Shown: positions 8,964-19,022 of the stretch, one piece after another
Position numbering within the stretch: the stretch's first letter is position 1
Layout: the number at the start of each line of letters is the position of its first letter
The notes under the pieces: generated by a model
The model's input: only the letters and a program-made list of their open reading frames with translations
Told to the model about the DNA's origin: nothing
Databases searched by the model: none
Translations under genes and position numbers: made by a program
Source: Brevibacillus dissolubilis
GTDB taxonomy: Bacteria > Bacillota > Bacilli > Brevibacillales > Brevibacillaceae
Length of the DNA stretch: 64,000 bases
Direction of reading: 5' to 3'
Assembly: GCF_006170445.1 (NCBI RefSeq)
Contig: NZ_VCNA01000001.1
Location: 682,001-746,000, forward strand

Positions 8964-11900
8964 AAATCTCCCCCATTAGCTTTTCAGCTTGTGTCGCTTG
9001 GATCGTTTTGTTTTCTACCCGCTTTAACAGCTCCATCAGCTGCTCATCTGAAATCCCTTTAGGGGCGGATGCAGCTGTGTGGGAAGCGGCTTTTTCGTGG
9101 TGGAGCGACTGGAATGCTTTGACCGTAAAGTCGTGGATCAGAACAAGTGCCTCGCCGGTGGCGGAGACCAGTTGAATATCGTAATGGAACGTATTAGACG
9201 ATGCCTCTGCCTGTACGCTTGTGTCCTTCTGTGTGACGTAGACGAAGCAGACCTCAGTCAGCGGAGCAAGCACCTCGATGCTGCCGATGGCGTACGGCAG
9301 GTATTGAGTGCCGGCTTGGCTGGTGCTGTGCATCAGTCCCGCGACGGTCTGGAGCGCACCGTCCATCAACGCTGGATGCAAGGTATATTCCGCAAAATCA
9401 GCCTGAAGCCCGTGCGGCAACGCAAGACGTGACAAGCATTCCCTATTCCCCACATGCAGCTCGGTAATCGTACGGAAGGCAGGTCCATAGCCAAAGCCAG
9501 CTTGGGCAAAACCGGTGTAGATCTCCTCGTGGCTGATGGTCGTCGCACAACGGCTGCGGGTCGCGCTGATATCAAGTCGACCAATGTTTACGCTTGCCGC
9601 TGGGACTTCCTCCCCTTCCGGTACAAAACGGATCTGTCCGTACGAATGGAGCGTCCGCTCGCCATCGCTTTCATCCGTGGTGATTTCGAAATCAACATCA
9701 TCCTCGGTGACCGGGTAGAAGCTGATGCGGACTTCTTTTGTCCCGTCTGCTACCGCCACGATTGGCTTCGAAAGAACGACATTATTAATAGAAAGAACGT
9801 GAGCCTCAGCGGCAATTTGACCTGCGGCATGGACCATCTCCAGATAAGCAGCGGCTGGGAGCATCGGCTGTCCATTGATTTGATGATCTGCCAGGACATA
9901 TTCGCTCCCGCGCAGCGTGGTGAGAAAGCGCTGTTCGCGCAGGGTAGATGCGTTGCGGTCTACGAGCGGGTGCAGCTTGCTGACACCACCGCGCTGGGTG
10001 GACGCCTGTTCAGCCGTTGTCGCCAGCGGAATCCAAAAGCGTTCCTTGGCGAACGGATAGGTCGGCAGTGAGACCACTTTGGGTGTACCGGATGGATATA
10101 ACAGGCTCCAGTTGATGTCGACGCCGCTTGCCCAGAGCTGTGCCAGCTTGTCCAGCTTGTGATTTTTGATGATCACCTTGATGAATTCTTGACCCTCTTC
10201 GCCCTCTACCATCTGGTTATAGACTGCATCGAGTATATTACCTGTGACAAAACGGTCAGATCGTGCGCCTTGCAGATAGTCGCTGAGATGGTCGATCAGC
10301 TCAGCCGTGCTTGTGACGACGGTCGCGAGACGCTCTTCCATCGCTTCACGGCCGATCTGCAGGGTGTAGGCGATATCCGGCAGGTAGAATCGGTTGGCAG
10401 TGCTGGCTTGTGTCTGCAACGCGGCGCGCAGGTCGCTTGCGTAGTCGCGCAGACGCTCTTGATTGCGGGCAGACAGGACGATCAGCTGTGGTGTGGTCGG
10501 CTCGTCTGTTGATACCGCAGGAGCTTGTGCTTGTGCCGATTCTGGCGCGATATACTCTTCCAAAATAATATGAACGTTCGAACCGCCTGCCCCAAATGAG
10601 CTGATGCCCGCACGGCGCGGAGCTTCCATCACACCGCCATTTTGACTGATCACAGGACGGTTCCACGGAGCAAGCTCCCGCTGGACATAGAACGGAGAGT
10701 CGGCAAAATTGATATTCGGGTTCAATACATCAGAATGGATAGATGGCGCGAGCTGCTTGTGCTTCATCTGGAGCAGCACTTTGCTGACAGCCGCGATGCC
10801 TGCCGCTGATTCGAGGTGGCCGATGTTGGATTTGACAGAGCCGATGGAGCAGTATTGCTTGTCGGTGATCTCGTCGCCAAATGCCTTCATCAAGCCAGTG
10901 ATCTCAATCGGGTCACCAAGCTGGGTGCCTGTGCCGTGTGCCTCGATGTAGCTGATCGTCCGCGGGTGGATGCCCGCTTTTTCCAACGTCTCAGCGATGA
11001 CCTCTGCTTGTGCATTCGGATTCGGCACAGTGTAGCCGTTGGTTTTGCCGCCGTGGTTGAGCGAGCTTGCTTTGATGACGCCATAGATCTGGTCGCCGTC
11101 TTGAACCGCTTGGGCGAGCGGCTTGAGCAGGACAGCACCGACACCTTCACCCGGTACGTAGCCGTCTCCCCCTTCGCCGAAGCTGCGGCAATGTCCGTCG
11201 GTAGAGACGAATTTGCCTTGGGACAGCAGGATGTATTTGTTCGGGTGGATCGTCAGGTTGACACCACCCGCGATGGCCATGCTGCTTTCGCCACGGCGCA
11301 GGCTCTCGCATGCGAGATGGATGGCGGTCAGCGACGAGGAGCACATGGTATCGAGTGCCAGACTTGGGCCATGGAAGTTGAAATAGTAGGAAACGCGGTT
11401 GGCGATGGATGCGTAGGATGAGCCGACCGCCATGGTGTTGCCAAGCATAGACTGTTCTGCGCCATATAACTGATAATGACCGTACATCACGCCGACGAAC
11501 ACGCCTACTTTGGCCCGTTCGAGACGGCTGCGGGTGTAGCCTGCGTCTTCCACTGTTTTCCATACCGTCTGGAGGAAAAGGCGCTCCTGCGGGTCGAGGA
11601 TCTGTGCTTCAATCGGTGAAATGCTGAAAAACAGCGGGTCAAACTTGTCGTAATCCTCGATGAAACCACCCCACTTGGCGTAGCTCTTGCCTCGCTTGCC
11701 TTTTTCCGGGTCAAAATCCTTGCGGTAATCCCAACGCTCGCTTGGCACTTCGGTGATGGAGTCTTTGCCGGATTTGAGGTTTTCCCAGAATTGTGCGAGG
11801 TCGCGGGCTTGCGGGTATTGTCCACTGACACCGATGATGGCGATGTCGTCTTGGGAGTAGGTGCGTTGGCTACCTGGAAGCACCTGGGCTTGGGAAGCGG

Positions 11901-14900
11901 CTAATGTGCTCATGAAGCGGCTGCGTGCTGATGGCGTGATGGTTTGATTTTGCTTGGTGGCTGGTGCTGGGTTCGTTTCGGTTGCTTGACCGCCTGTCGT
12001 GATAACTGTTTGCGGCGAAGATGCGCCTGTAGCCTGTACAGTCGGCGCTCCCACCTTGGCGATCAGCTGCTCGTGGTGTTTGCTCATAAAATATCCGGCC
12101 AGATCGGCTACGGTTTGGTATTCGAAAAAGAGCGTTTTGGACAGCTCGCCGAAGTCTTTTTCCAGATGGCGGGTCATCGAGAGCACCATGACGGAGTCGA
12201 TGCCGTATTTTTCCATCGGGTCGTTGGCGTCGATTTTGGCGGTCTGGACGCGGGTTTCTTGGGCGAGAAGGTTTTTGAGATAGCTTTCGGTTTTGGCGCG
12301 GAGCTGGGTGGTGTAGAGGTCGGTTGTGGCTTCCGTGGTGGCGATGGCACCTTTTGTCGCGTTCGCTCCAGTTGATCCGTTGGCAGCGTTGACTACGTTC
12401 GCTCCAGTCGATCCGTTTGCACCGCTGGCTACGTTCGCTCCAGTCGACCCGTTTGCACCGCTGGCTACGTTCGCTCCAGTCGACCCGTTTGCACCGCTGG
12501 CTACGTTCTCTCCAACTGCGTCAGATGTTTGCTGCTCTTCCGCATTTGTTTTTGGTTGCGCCTCTGTTAGTGCAGCTGCTGCGCCTGCGTGCATTTCACG
12601 AAGTGTGAAATCCTTCATCTCGATCAAAACTCGGCCTTCTGGGTCAACCAGCTGGATGTTGAATGTTTTCTCGGATGCACCCGATCCAGTGTCTCCCCGC
12701 TTGTTCCCGGAGGTTCCGCTCACTCCATCTGCCAGCGTCACGTACGCGTAGCAGGTTTCGCTGAGCGGTCGAACGATGTCCAGCTGACCGATGGCATACG
12801 GCATGTACACCTTGCCCTCTCCCAGCTGCGGATTAGCAAGAAGGGCCGCAACGGTCTGCAATGCGCCGTCCATCAGGGATGGATGCAAGACAAGCTCACT
12901 TGCATGTTTCCCAGCAACAACGTCCGCCACGCTCAGCGTAGCAACAGCTTCGCGCTCATTGCGGGACAGCTCACGAATCGCTTGGAAAACAGGGCCATAG
13001 TAAAAGCCCACCTGCTGGAAGGCTTCGTAGCAGTCCACACCGCTTTTGGTCTCATGGCATCGGGATTGAATCGCGGCGAGATCGAGTGCGGGTGACGGCT
13101 GAGACTGGGCTTCAGACTGCACAGGTACGGACTGGGATGACTCTGCTGATTCCAGTGACTCCGAGCTGAACTCGCCAAAACGAATCTGCCCTCTCCCATG
13201 CACGATCCGCTCATCATCCACACGGTTGCGGTTCTGCGTGCTGATCTCAAACTCCACCTCATGTCCGTTCGGATACAGGCCGATCCACACTTCTGTCGGC
13301 TCCTGCACGACGAGCGGTCGCGTCCATGTGATGTTGTGGATGCTGGTGACTTTCTGCTGACGGCTGGACAAATCACCTGCCGCTCTCGCCATCTCAGCAT
13401 AGACCACACCCGGCAAAATCAACTGATTATTGACCACATGATCCCGCACGTACGGCTCTTCGGCGGTCAGCGTCTTCTTGAATACCTGCTCATCAAGCGT
13501 CGATACGTTGGCGTCGATCAGCGGATGCAGGGTCGGAAGTGCTCCACGGGTACGATTTTTGCCGGGTTGGATGTTGTTGTCCGGGACCCAGTAGGTTTCT
13601 TTGGCAAAAGGATATGTCGGCAATGGAATGCGGCGGATTGCTGTCGCCGGGTAGATCTGCTTCCAGTCGATGGTGATACCGAGCGCCCAAAGTCGCGCCA
13701 ATTCTGCTGGTTGGTTGCTGGTGATCGCTTGCTGGATCAGAGCCTGTTGCTGATTGCCCAGCTCCTTCAGCTTTGTACGGTTCGTTTTGATATTTCCAAC
13801 AAAAATATTGTCGAAAAGCTCCTTACCCTCTGCATATGCTCGGAGTCCTGCCAACAGCTCGTCGGCGCTTGAAGCCACGATCACCAGGCGTTCTTCCATC
13901 GCTTCGCGTCCGGTCTGCAGGGTGTAGGCGATCTGTTGCAGGGTGGAAGCTGTCGAAATTTTTGTATTTTCTAGGAAATAGACCAGCTGGCTGGCATATT
14001 CCTGCAGGCGCTCCTGATTGCGGGCAGACAGGACGAAGATCGCGGGCGTTGCGGGATTGTCACCGGAATCCTGATTCGCTGATCGGTGCAAAAGAGAACC
14101 CGTTGTCGGCTCGAAATACTCCTCCAGAATGATATGGGCATTGGCTCCCCCCGCCCCGAATGAACTGACACCTGCACGGCGCGGAAGCACTGTCGTAACG
14201 CCGTTTTCACTGATGATCGGCTGCTTCCATTCGGTCAACTCATGCTGGACGTAGAACGGAGAATTGGCAAAATCGATGTTCGGGTTCAAATCAAGCGAGT
14301 GCAGCGACGGAACCAGCTGCTGGTGCTTCATCTGCATGATCACTTTGGTGATGGCAGCGATGCCTGCAGCAGATTCGAGGTGTCCGATGTTGGACTTCGC
14401 CGAGCCGATCGCGCAGTATTGCTTGTCGCTGGTGTATGGTCGGAACGCTTTGACCAGGCCGTTGATCTCGATAGGGTCACCGAGCGATGTGCCTGTGCCG
14501 TGCGCTTCGATGTAGCTGATCGTGCGCGGGTCGATTCCGGTCTTTTTCAAGGTATGGGAGATGACTTCCGCTTGGGCGGTTGGATTCGGTACGGTGAAGC
14601 CGCTCGTTTTGCCGCCGGAGTTGATCGAGGAGCCTTTGATGACGGCATAGATGTGGTCGCCGTCCTGCTGGGCTTTTTTCAGTGGCTTCAAAAGAACAGC
14701 GCCGACGCCTTCGCCCGGCACATAGCCGTCTCCTCCCTCACCGAAGCTACGGCAGCGTCCATCTGTGGAAGCCATCGTAGCTTGGCTGAGGAACAGGTAT
14801 TTGTTCGGGTGGATCGTGATATTGACACCGCCTGCAATTGCGATGTCGGATTCGCCGCGCTTGATGCTTTCGCACGCCAGATGGATCGACGTGAGCGCGG

Positions 14901-17900
14901 ACGAGCACATGGTATCGACCGCCATGCTCGGGCCAAGGAAGTCAAAATAATACGATACCCGATTGGCAATTGCGCCGTAGAAGCTGATCGGTGAAAGCTC
15001 GCGACCGTTGATTTCGGTGCTCAAGAGCTGGTATTGGCCCCACATCACACCGACATAGACGCCCACCTGCTTGGTGCCGAGGGTGTTTTTGGTGTAGCCT
15101 GCGTCCTCCAGCGTTTTCCAGACGGTCTCAAGGAACATGCGCTCCTGCGGGTCCATGAACTCGGCTTCTTTGGGCGAAATGTTGAAAAACAGCGGGTCGA
15201 ACTTGTCCACATCATCGATGAAGCCACCCCACTTAGCATAGCTGGTGCCTGGGTTGTTTTTCTGTGGGTGGTAGTACTCGCTGTGATCCCAGCGGTCTTT
15301 CGGCACTTCGGTGATGCAGTCCTTGCCTGCCTTGAGGTTCTCCCAGAACTGCGCGACGTCGGAGGCCATCGGGTAGCGACCGCTGACACCGATGATGGCG
15401 ATGTCGTCGTTGGTGGACGGGGAAACGGCTTCTTTTGCCGGGAAAAGTGACGGGGTTGCCGCGCTCTTTCCTCCGTCGATCACCACGTCTGCCGGGGTCA
15501 AGCCGATGATGCCTTTTACCCGCTCGATCTCCCCTTCCAGTACGGTCAGGGTCGCGCCGCTCATGCGAAGCGCATCTTCAAAAGCCTGCAGACCGCCCGC
15601 GATGCTGAGCGGAGTCAGCCCTGTGCGGGACTTCATCATAGCGACAGAAGAGGCCTCGACATGCATACCGCCGTCTTTCCACAGCGGCCAGTTGATCGAG
15701 ACGGATTGGCCCGAGCGTCCGAGATCGGTGCGGGCTGCGGCGAAGTTGTCCATGAAGCTGTTGGCGAACGAGTAATCACTCTGGCCCGAATTGCCGATAA
15801 CGGCGGCAGTAGATGAGAACAGGACGAAGAAATCAAGCTGATCGCCACTTGTCGCTTCGTCAAGCCAGAGACTGCCCCAGACTTTTGGCCCCATGACGGT
15901 TTCGATCTCATCGATGGTCTTCTGGACGATAAACGAGTCGCGGATCACACCAGCCGCGTGGATGATCCCGTGAATCGCACCGTGCCGTGCCTTGATCTCG
16001 CTGATCAGGCTCTTTACGCTGGCGCGGTCGGAGATGTCGGTCGGGATATAGGTGACGTCTGCGCCGAGTGAGCGGAGCTCTTGTAGTTCCTGCTCTTTGT
16101 CAGAAGAGAGCTGGGATCGTCCAGTGAGTACGATGTTGGCTTGTGCTTTTTCCGCGAGATAGCGGGCAAAAATCAGACCGAGTCCGCCTGCGCCGCCTGT
16201 GATCAGGTAGACCCCTTTTGGACGGAGAGGTACTGGTGTTGTGGTGGCTTGGTCTGTATCAGGGTTGTAGCGCACTTCTTTCAGGCTCTTGGTATAACGG
16301 ATGCCGTCTGCGTAGCGGACCTCTGTCTCGTCGTCTGTCTGGCTGAATTCGGTGACGATGATCTCAGCGGTTTGGCTGGTTTCTGTGGGTGTTTTGGGTG
16401 TTTTGGATGTTTCGTTTGTTGCGCTTGTTTCGGTTATGGCATCGGCCCCGTGGATTTTTGCCTGTTCACGTCGCGTGGAATGGATCAGCTCCACGGTTTT
16501 CAGCGTGAACTTGGGATTTTCCATACGGAGGGTGCGGGCAAAACCGGCGAGTGCCGCGAATTGTGGCTGGGTGATCGTCGGTTCATAGAGATAGAGCATC
16601 TGGATGCGGTCCTTTGGCTTGTGCGCCATGAGTGCCTGCGTGAGATAAAAAATGGAATAATAGCCGATGGCAAACAGGCTGCGCAAAGTCTCGGGATCGC
16701 CGTCATAAGTGGTAACCGACAGATTGTGAACGATTTTGGTCGGGAAAAGCTTACGTGATGTGAGGTCTTGGATGAGCTGGCTGTAATCAGATGGTTGCTG
16801 TGGGTTGATTTCGTAATGGTTATCCGAAACGGCGCGGTAGCTGGCAGATGGTTTCACCAGTATGACGCGGCTGGTTGCACTGGGTGATGCTTGATTAGAG
16901 AGTCGGTTGTGCAGAGCATCGGTCAGAGATTCAGCAGTGGTGAACACGAGATAAACGCCTGCGGTGGCTTCTGGAATTGGCACTGTAGTGTTGGTGCTGG
17001 ACTTTGCTGTGATTGGTGCTGCGGTGTCGGACTGTGTCCATTCGCGGCGGGCGTACATGAGAGAGCCGCTTGGGATGGTACGATTGGCCGCGGGTGGTAC
17101 GGCTGAGGCTGTCGTTGCGGTTGCAGCCGTTGGTAAAGTTGGAGTGGAAGCACCTGATGTGGCTGTCGTCGTTGTTGGAGTGGAAGCGCTTGGTGTTGCG
17201 GTCGTCATTGATGGCTCAGACCCACCAATGCCTAATGCTAGATTCGCATCCCCTCCGATAGAACCTGCCTCTACCGGATAACGTGCACCGAACTCTTCTA
17301 CTAGATAGCCCGCCAGATCGCGGATGGTAGTATATTCGAACAACAGCGTCGGATACAGCTGTTCGCCCAGTTTGGCTTCGAGCTGTTGGACGAGCTGAAG
17401 CAGGTTGCCGGAGTCCAGCCCTTGGTTATAAAAGCCTTCCTCGACGCTGACCTCCTCCGTTGGAATACCGACAAAAGAGCCCACCATGACGCAGAGGTCT
17501 TGCTCAATGGCGGTTTGTAGCGAGACTTGAGGCAACGTGTTGTTGGAAGGCGTGGATGGTGTAGTAGACACAGCAGATGGTGCAGGAGTGGCGGTTGCTG
17601 TGTCAGTGACAGGTGCATCTGGTACTTGCACAACGCCAGCACCTCCCACCTCCACCGGATACCGCTCCGCGTACTCTTCTACCAGATACCCTACGAGACT
17701 TTCAATCGTGTTGTACTCAAATAACAGAGTCGGATAGAGCTGCTCGCCCAGTTTTGCCTCCAGCTTTTGCACCAATAGGAGCAGGTCGCCGGAGTTGAGC
17801 CCTTGATCGTAAAAGCCGTCTTCCGTGCTGATCTCATCCGCTGTTTTGCCCAAAAGTTCTGCAACCAGTTCGGACAGGTCTTGGCGGGCGGTACGCTCTA

Positions 17901-19005
17901 CCACTTGTTTGCGGTCGACAGCTGCTAGCGTAGTAGAATGCGCGGGAACCTCTGATACGGCTTGTTCTGCAAAAGCAGCCGAGCCTGCGCCCCCAACAGG
18001 TGCGGAAACGGACACCGTTGCGGCCTGTGCCGCTTGTGCGGTGATCGTCACCGATGCAGATGGTTCCGTCACATCGGTTGCCGTCGGGGCCTTCTCCCCT
18101 TTTCCACCGTCTACCTTCTCCAGACCAGTGATCAGACCTTCGTGGCGAATCTTTTTGACACCAAGTCGTTTGAACGTGCCTTTCATAGAGCCTTGTTCAT
18201 CGTAGATATCAATGTTCACATAGCGGATATCCTGGGTTGGTGAGATGGTCACGTGCTTTTGCTCGACGAAGACATAGCATTTTTCCCCGAGACTGCCGAA
18301 GGAGCGGAACGACTCGATGAACATCGGGATCGACGGCTTGAGGTCAGGCATCTCGTAGGAATTGGCGTCCTCCCCTTTTTTGGCAAGGAAGAGACCCGGT
18401 ACAAGTGTAGAGGCGTCGAGGTAAGCCGGATGCATATAAAAGTCAGGCAGATGCGATTGGGCGAGGTCGCTCAGATGCAGCTCGGCAAGCAGATAGCCCT
18501 CACCTTCATAGATCTGACCAAGACCCTTCATGAACACAAAATGATTGATATCGATCTGGCGGATAAATGAGTAGGCCGTGTCCATGTCGATGATGTGGCC
18601 GGATTTCTTTTTCAACGCTTCTAGGTCAATGGTCGGCGGGGTGATTTCGTCTGCTTTGATCAGCTGGCACTGAAAGTTTTCCACCCAGTCAGGATGGACG
18701 GTTTTGCCGTTCTTCACCTTCAGGCTTTTGCAGGTGACGATATGATGCTTGCCGCTTTTGGCTTTTTCGACGGTGATTTCGATTTCCTTGTCATACTCTT
18801 CAGAGGTGGCAATCGGTTCTTTGAACAGAATGTTGCGCAGCTCCAGCTTCTTGGGATCTAGACCGTGGGCGATTAACCCACGGCAGATCATATCGATAAA
18901 AGTCACACCCGGCATGATACGGACACCATGCACGCGATGATCTCTGACAATGTAGTCTTCATGTCTCATGATGGTATGGAAGCGGATCATATTGGCTTGG
19001 CTCAT
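8947..19005 (-). CDS. Gene 7: trans-AT PKS, DH-ACP-ACP-KR-KS-DH-ACP-KS-DH
   Basis: 3352 aa. By residue: a divergent DH at the very N-terminus 1-290 (RDHRVHGVRIMPG, HPAYLDAS); tandem ACPs 365-445 and 490-575 (GLNSGDLL, GLDSGNLL); KR 648-1175 (LITGGAGGLG, FSSTAAVIG, SDYSFAN); KS 1202-1625 (DTMCSSA, EAHGTGT, NIGHLES); DH 1827-2133 (HVVNNQLILP, HPSLMDGALQ); a 12-residue repeat linker 2163-2220; ACP 2225-2310 (YGIDSVMV); KS 2385-2815; DH 3012-3298 (HQINGQPMLP); docking tail 3325-3352. The first DH completes the module whose KS ends gene 6. The last KS-DH is completed by KR-ACP of gene 8. Two oddities: the first KR lies after its ACPs, and the KS-DH-ACP module has no KR. The DH at 1827 has Asn for the motif Gly but keeps His, Pro and Asp. 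The ribosome site is AGAAGGGG with 7-base spacing. Confidence 0.95.
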   Translation of the reverse strand: MSQANMIRFHTIMRHEDYIVRDHRVHGVRIMPGVTFIDMICRGLIAHGLDPKKLELRNILFKEPIATSEEYDKEIEITVEKAKSGKHHIVTCKSLKVKNGKTVHPDWVENFQCQLIKADEITPPTIDLEALKKKSGHIIDMDTAYSFIRQIDINHFVFMKGLGQIYEGEGYLLAELHLSDLAQSHLPDFYMHPAYLDASTLVPGLFLAKKGEDANSYEMPDLKPSIPMFIESFRSFGSLGEKCYVFVEQKHVTISPTQDIRYVNIDIYDEQGSMKGTFKRLGVKKIRHEGLITGLEKVDGGKGEKAPTATDVTEPSASVTITAQAAQAATVSVSAPVGGAGSAAFAEQAVSEVPAHSTTLAAVDRKQVVERTARQDLSELVAELLGKTADEISTEDGFYDQGLNSGDLLLLVQKLEAKLGEQLYPTLLFEYNTIESLVGYLVEEYAERYPVEVGGAGVVQVPDAPVTDTATATPAPSAVSTTPSTPSNNTLPQVSLQTAIEQDLCVMVGSFVGIPTEEVSVEEGFYNQGLDSGNLLQLVQQLEAKLGEQLYPTLLFEYTTIRDLAGYLVEEFGARYPVEAGSIGGDANLALGIGGSEPSMTTATPSASTPTTTTATSGASTPTLPTAATATTASAVPPAANRTIPSGSLMYARREWTQSDTAAPITAKSSTNTTVPIPEATAGVYLVFTTAESLTDALHNRLSNQASPSATSRVILVKPSASYRAVSDNHYEINPQQPSDYSQLIQDLTSRKLFPTKIVHNLSVTTYDGDPETLRSLFAIGYYSIFYLTQALMAHKPKDRIQMLYLYEPTITQPQFAALAGFARTLRMENPKFTLKTVELIHSTRREQAKIHGADAITETSATNETSKTPKTPTETSQTAEIIVTEFSQTDDETEVRYADGIRYTKSLKEVRYNPDTDQATTTPVPLRPKGVYLITGGAGGLGLIFARYLAEKAQANIVLTGRSQLSSDKEQELQELRSLGADVTYIPTDISDRASVKSLISEIKARHGAIHGIIHAAGVIRDSFIVQKTIDEIETVMGPKVWGSLWLDEATSGDQLDFFVLFSSTAAVIGNSGQSDYSFANSFMDNFAAARTDLGRSGQSVSINWPLWKDGGMHVEASSVAMMKSRTGLTPLSIAGGLQAFEDALRMSGATLTVLEGEIERVKGIIGLTPADVVIDGGKSAATPSLFPAKEAVSPSTNDDIAIIGVSGRYPMASDVAQFWENLKAGKDCITEVPKDRWDHSEYYHPQKNNPGTSYAKWGGFIDDVDKFDPLFFNISPKEAEFMDPQERMFLETVWKTLEDAGYTKNTLGTKQVGVYVGVMWGQYQLLSTEINGRELSPISFYGAIANRVSYYFDFLGPSMAVDTMCSSALTSIHLACESIKRGESDIAIAGGVNITIHPNKYLFLSQATMASTDGRCRSFGEGGDGYVPGEGVGAVLLKPLKKAQQDGDHIYAVIKGSSINSGGKTSGFTVPNPTAQAEVISHTLKKTGIDPRTISYIEAHGTGTSLGDPIEINGLVKAFRPYTSDKQYCAIGSAKSNIGHLESAAGIAAITKVIMQMKHQQLVPSLHSLDLNPNIDFANSPFYVQHELTEWKQPIISENGVTTVLPRRAGVSSFGAGGANAHIILEEYFEPTTGSLLHRSANQDSGDNPATPAIFVLSARNQERLQEYASQLVYFLENTKISTASTLQQIAYTLQTGREAMEERLVIVASSADELLAGLRAYAEGKELFDNIFVGNIKTNRTKLKELGNQQQALIQQAITSNQPAELARLWALGITIDWKQIYPATAIRRIPLPTYPFAKETYWVPDNNIQPGKNRTRGALPTLHPLIDANVSTLDEQVFKKTLTAEEPYVRDHVVNNQLILPGVVYAEMARAAGDLSSRQQKVTSIHNITWTRPLVVQEPTEVWIGLYPNGHEVEFEISTQNRNRVDDERIVHGRGQIRFGEFSSESLESAESSQSVPVQSEAQSQPSPALDLAAIQSRCHETKSGVDCYEAFQQVGFYYGPVFQAIRELSRNEREAVATLSVADVVAGKHASELVLHPSLMDGALQTVAALLANPQLGEGKVYMPYAIGQLDIVRPLSETCYAYVTLADGVSGTSGNKRGDTGSGASEKTFNIQLVDPEGRVLIEMKDFTLREMHAGAAAALTEAQPKTNAEEQQTSDAVGENVASGANGSTGANVASGANGSTGANVASGANGSTGANVVNAANGSTGANATKGAIATTEATTDLYTTQLRAKTESYLKNLLAQETRVQTAKIDANDPMEKYGIDSVMVLSMTRHLEKDFGELSKTLFFEYQTVADLAGYFMSKHHEQLIAKVGAPTVQATGASSPQTVITTGGQATETNPAPATKQNQTITPSARSRFMSTLAASQAQVLPGSQRTYSQDDIAIIGVSGQYPQARDLAQFWENLKSGKDSITEVPSERWDYRKDFDPEKGKRGKSYAKWGGFIEDYDKFDPLFFSISPIEAQILDPQERLFLQTVWKTVEDAGYTRSRLERAKVGVFVGVMYGHYQLYGAEQSMLGNTMAVGSSYASIANRVSYYFNFHGPSLALDTMCSSSLTAIHLACESLRRGESSMAIAGGVNLTIHPNKYILLSQGKFVSTDGHCRSFGEGGDGYVPGEGVGAVLLKPLAQAVQDGDQIYGVIKASSLNHGGKTNGYTVPNPNAQAEVIAETLEKAGIHPRTISYIEAHGTGTQLGDPIEITGLMKAFGDEITDKQYCSIGSVKSNIGHLESAAGIAAVSKVLLQMKHKQLAPSIHSDVLNPNINFADSPFYVQRELAPWNRPVISQNGGVMEAPRRAGISSFGAGGSNVHIILEEYIAPESAQAQAPAVSTDEPTTPQLIVLSARNQERLRDYASDLRAALQTQASTANRFYLPDIAYTLQIGREAMEERLATVVTSTAELIDHLSDYLQGARSDRFVTGNILDAVYNQMVEGEEGQEFIKVIIKNHKLDKLAQLWASGVDINWSLLYPSGTPKVVSLPTYPFAKERFWIPLATTAEQASTQRGGVSKLHPLVDRNASTLREQRFLTTLRGSEYVLADHQINGQPMLPAAAYLEMVHAAGQIAAEAHVLSINNVVLSKPIVAVADGTKEVRISFYPVTEDDVDFEITTDESDGERTLHSYGQIRFVPEGEEVPAASVNIGRLDISATRSRCATTISHEEIYTGFAQAGFGYGPAFRTITELHVGNRECLSRLALPHGLQADFAEYTLHPALMDGALQTVAGLMHSTSQAGTQYLPYAIGSIEVLAPLTEVCFVYVTQKDTSVQAEASSNTFHYDIQLVSATGEALVLIHDFTVKAFQSLHHEKAASHTAASAPKGISDEQLMELLKRVENKTIQATQAEKLMGEIYESSK
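12359..12502 (-). repeat. 36-bp tandem repeat in gene 7 linker
   Basis: Four head-to-tail 36-base units (12359, 12395, 12431, 12467). The last three are nearly identical and the first is diverged. Each encodes a 12-residue Gly/Ala/Ser/Asn-rich unit (NVASGANGSTGA) in frame. It forms a flexible linker between a DH and an ACP. Copy number is likely to vary between strains without breaking the frame. Confidence 0.95.
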
Positions 19006-19022
19006 ATGCGTACCCCTTCTGA

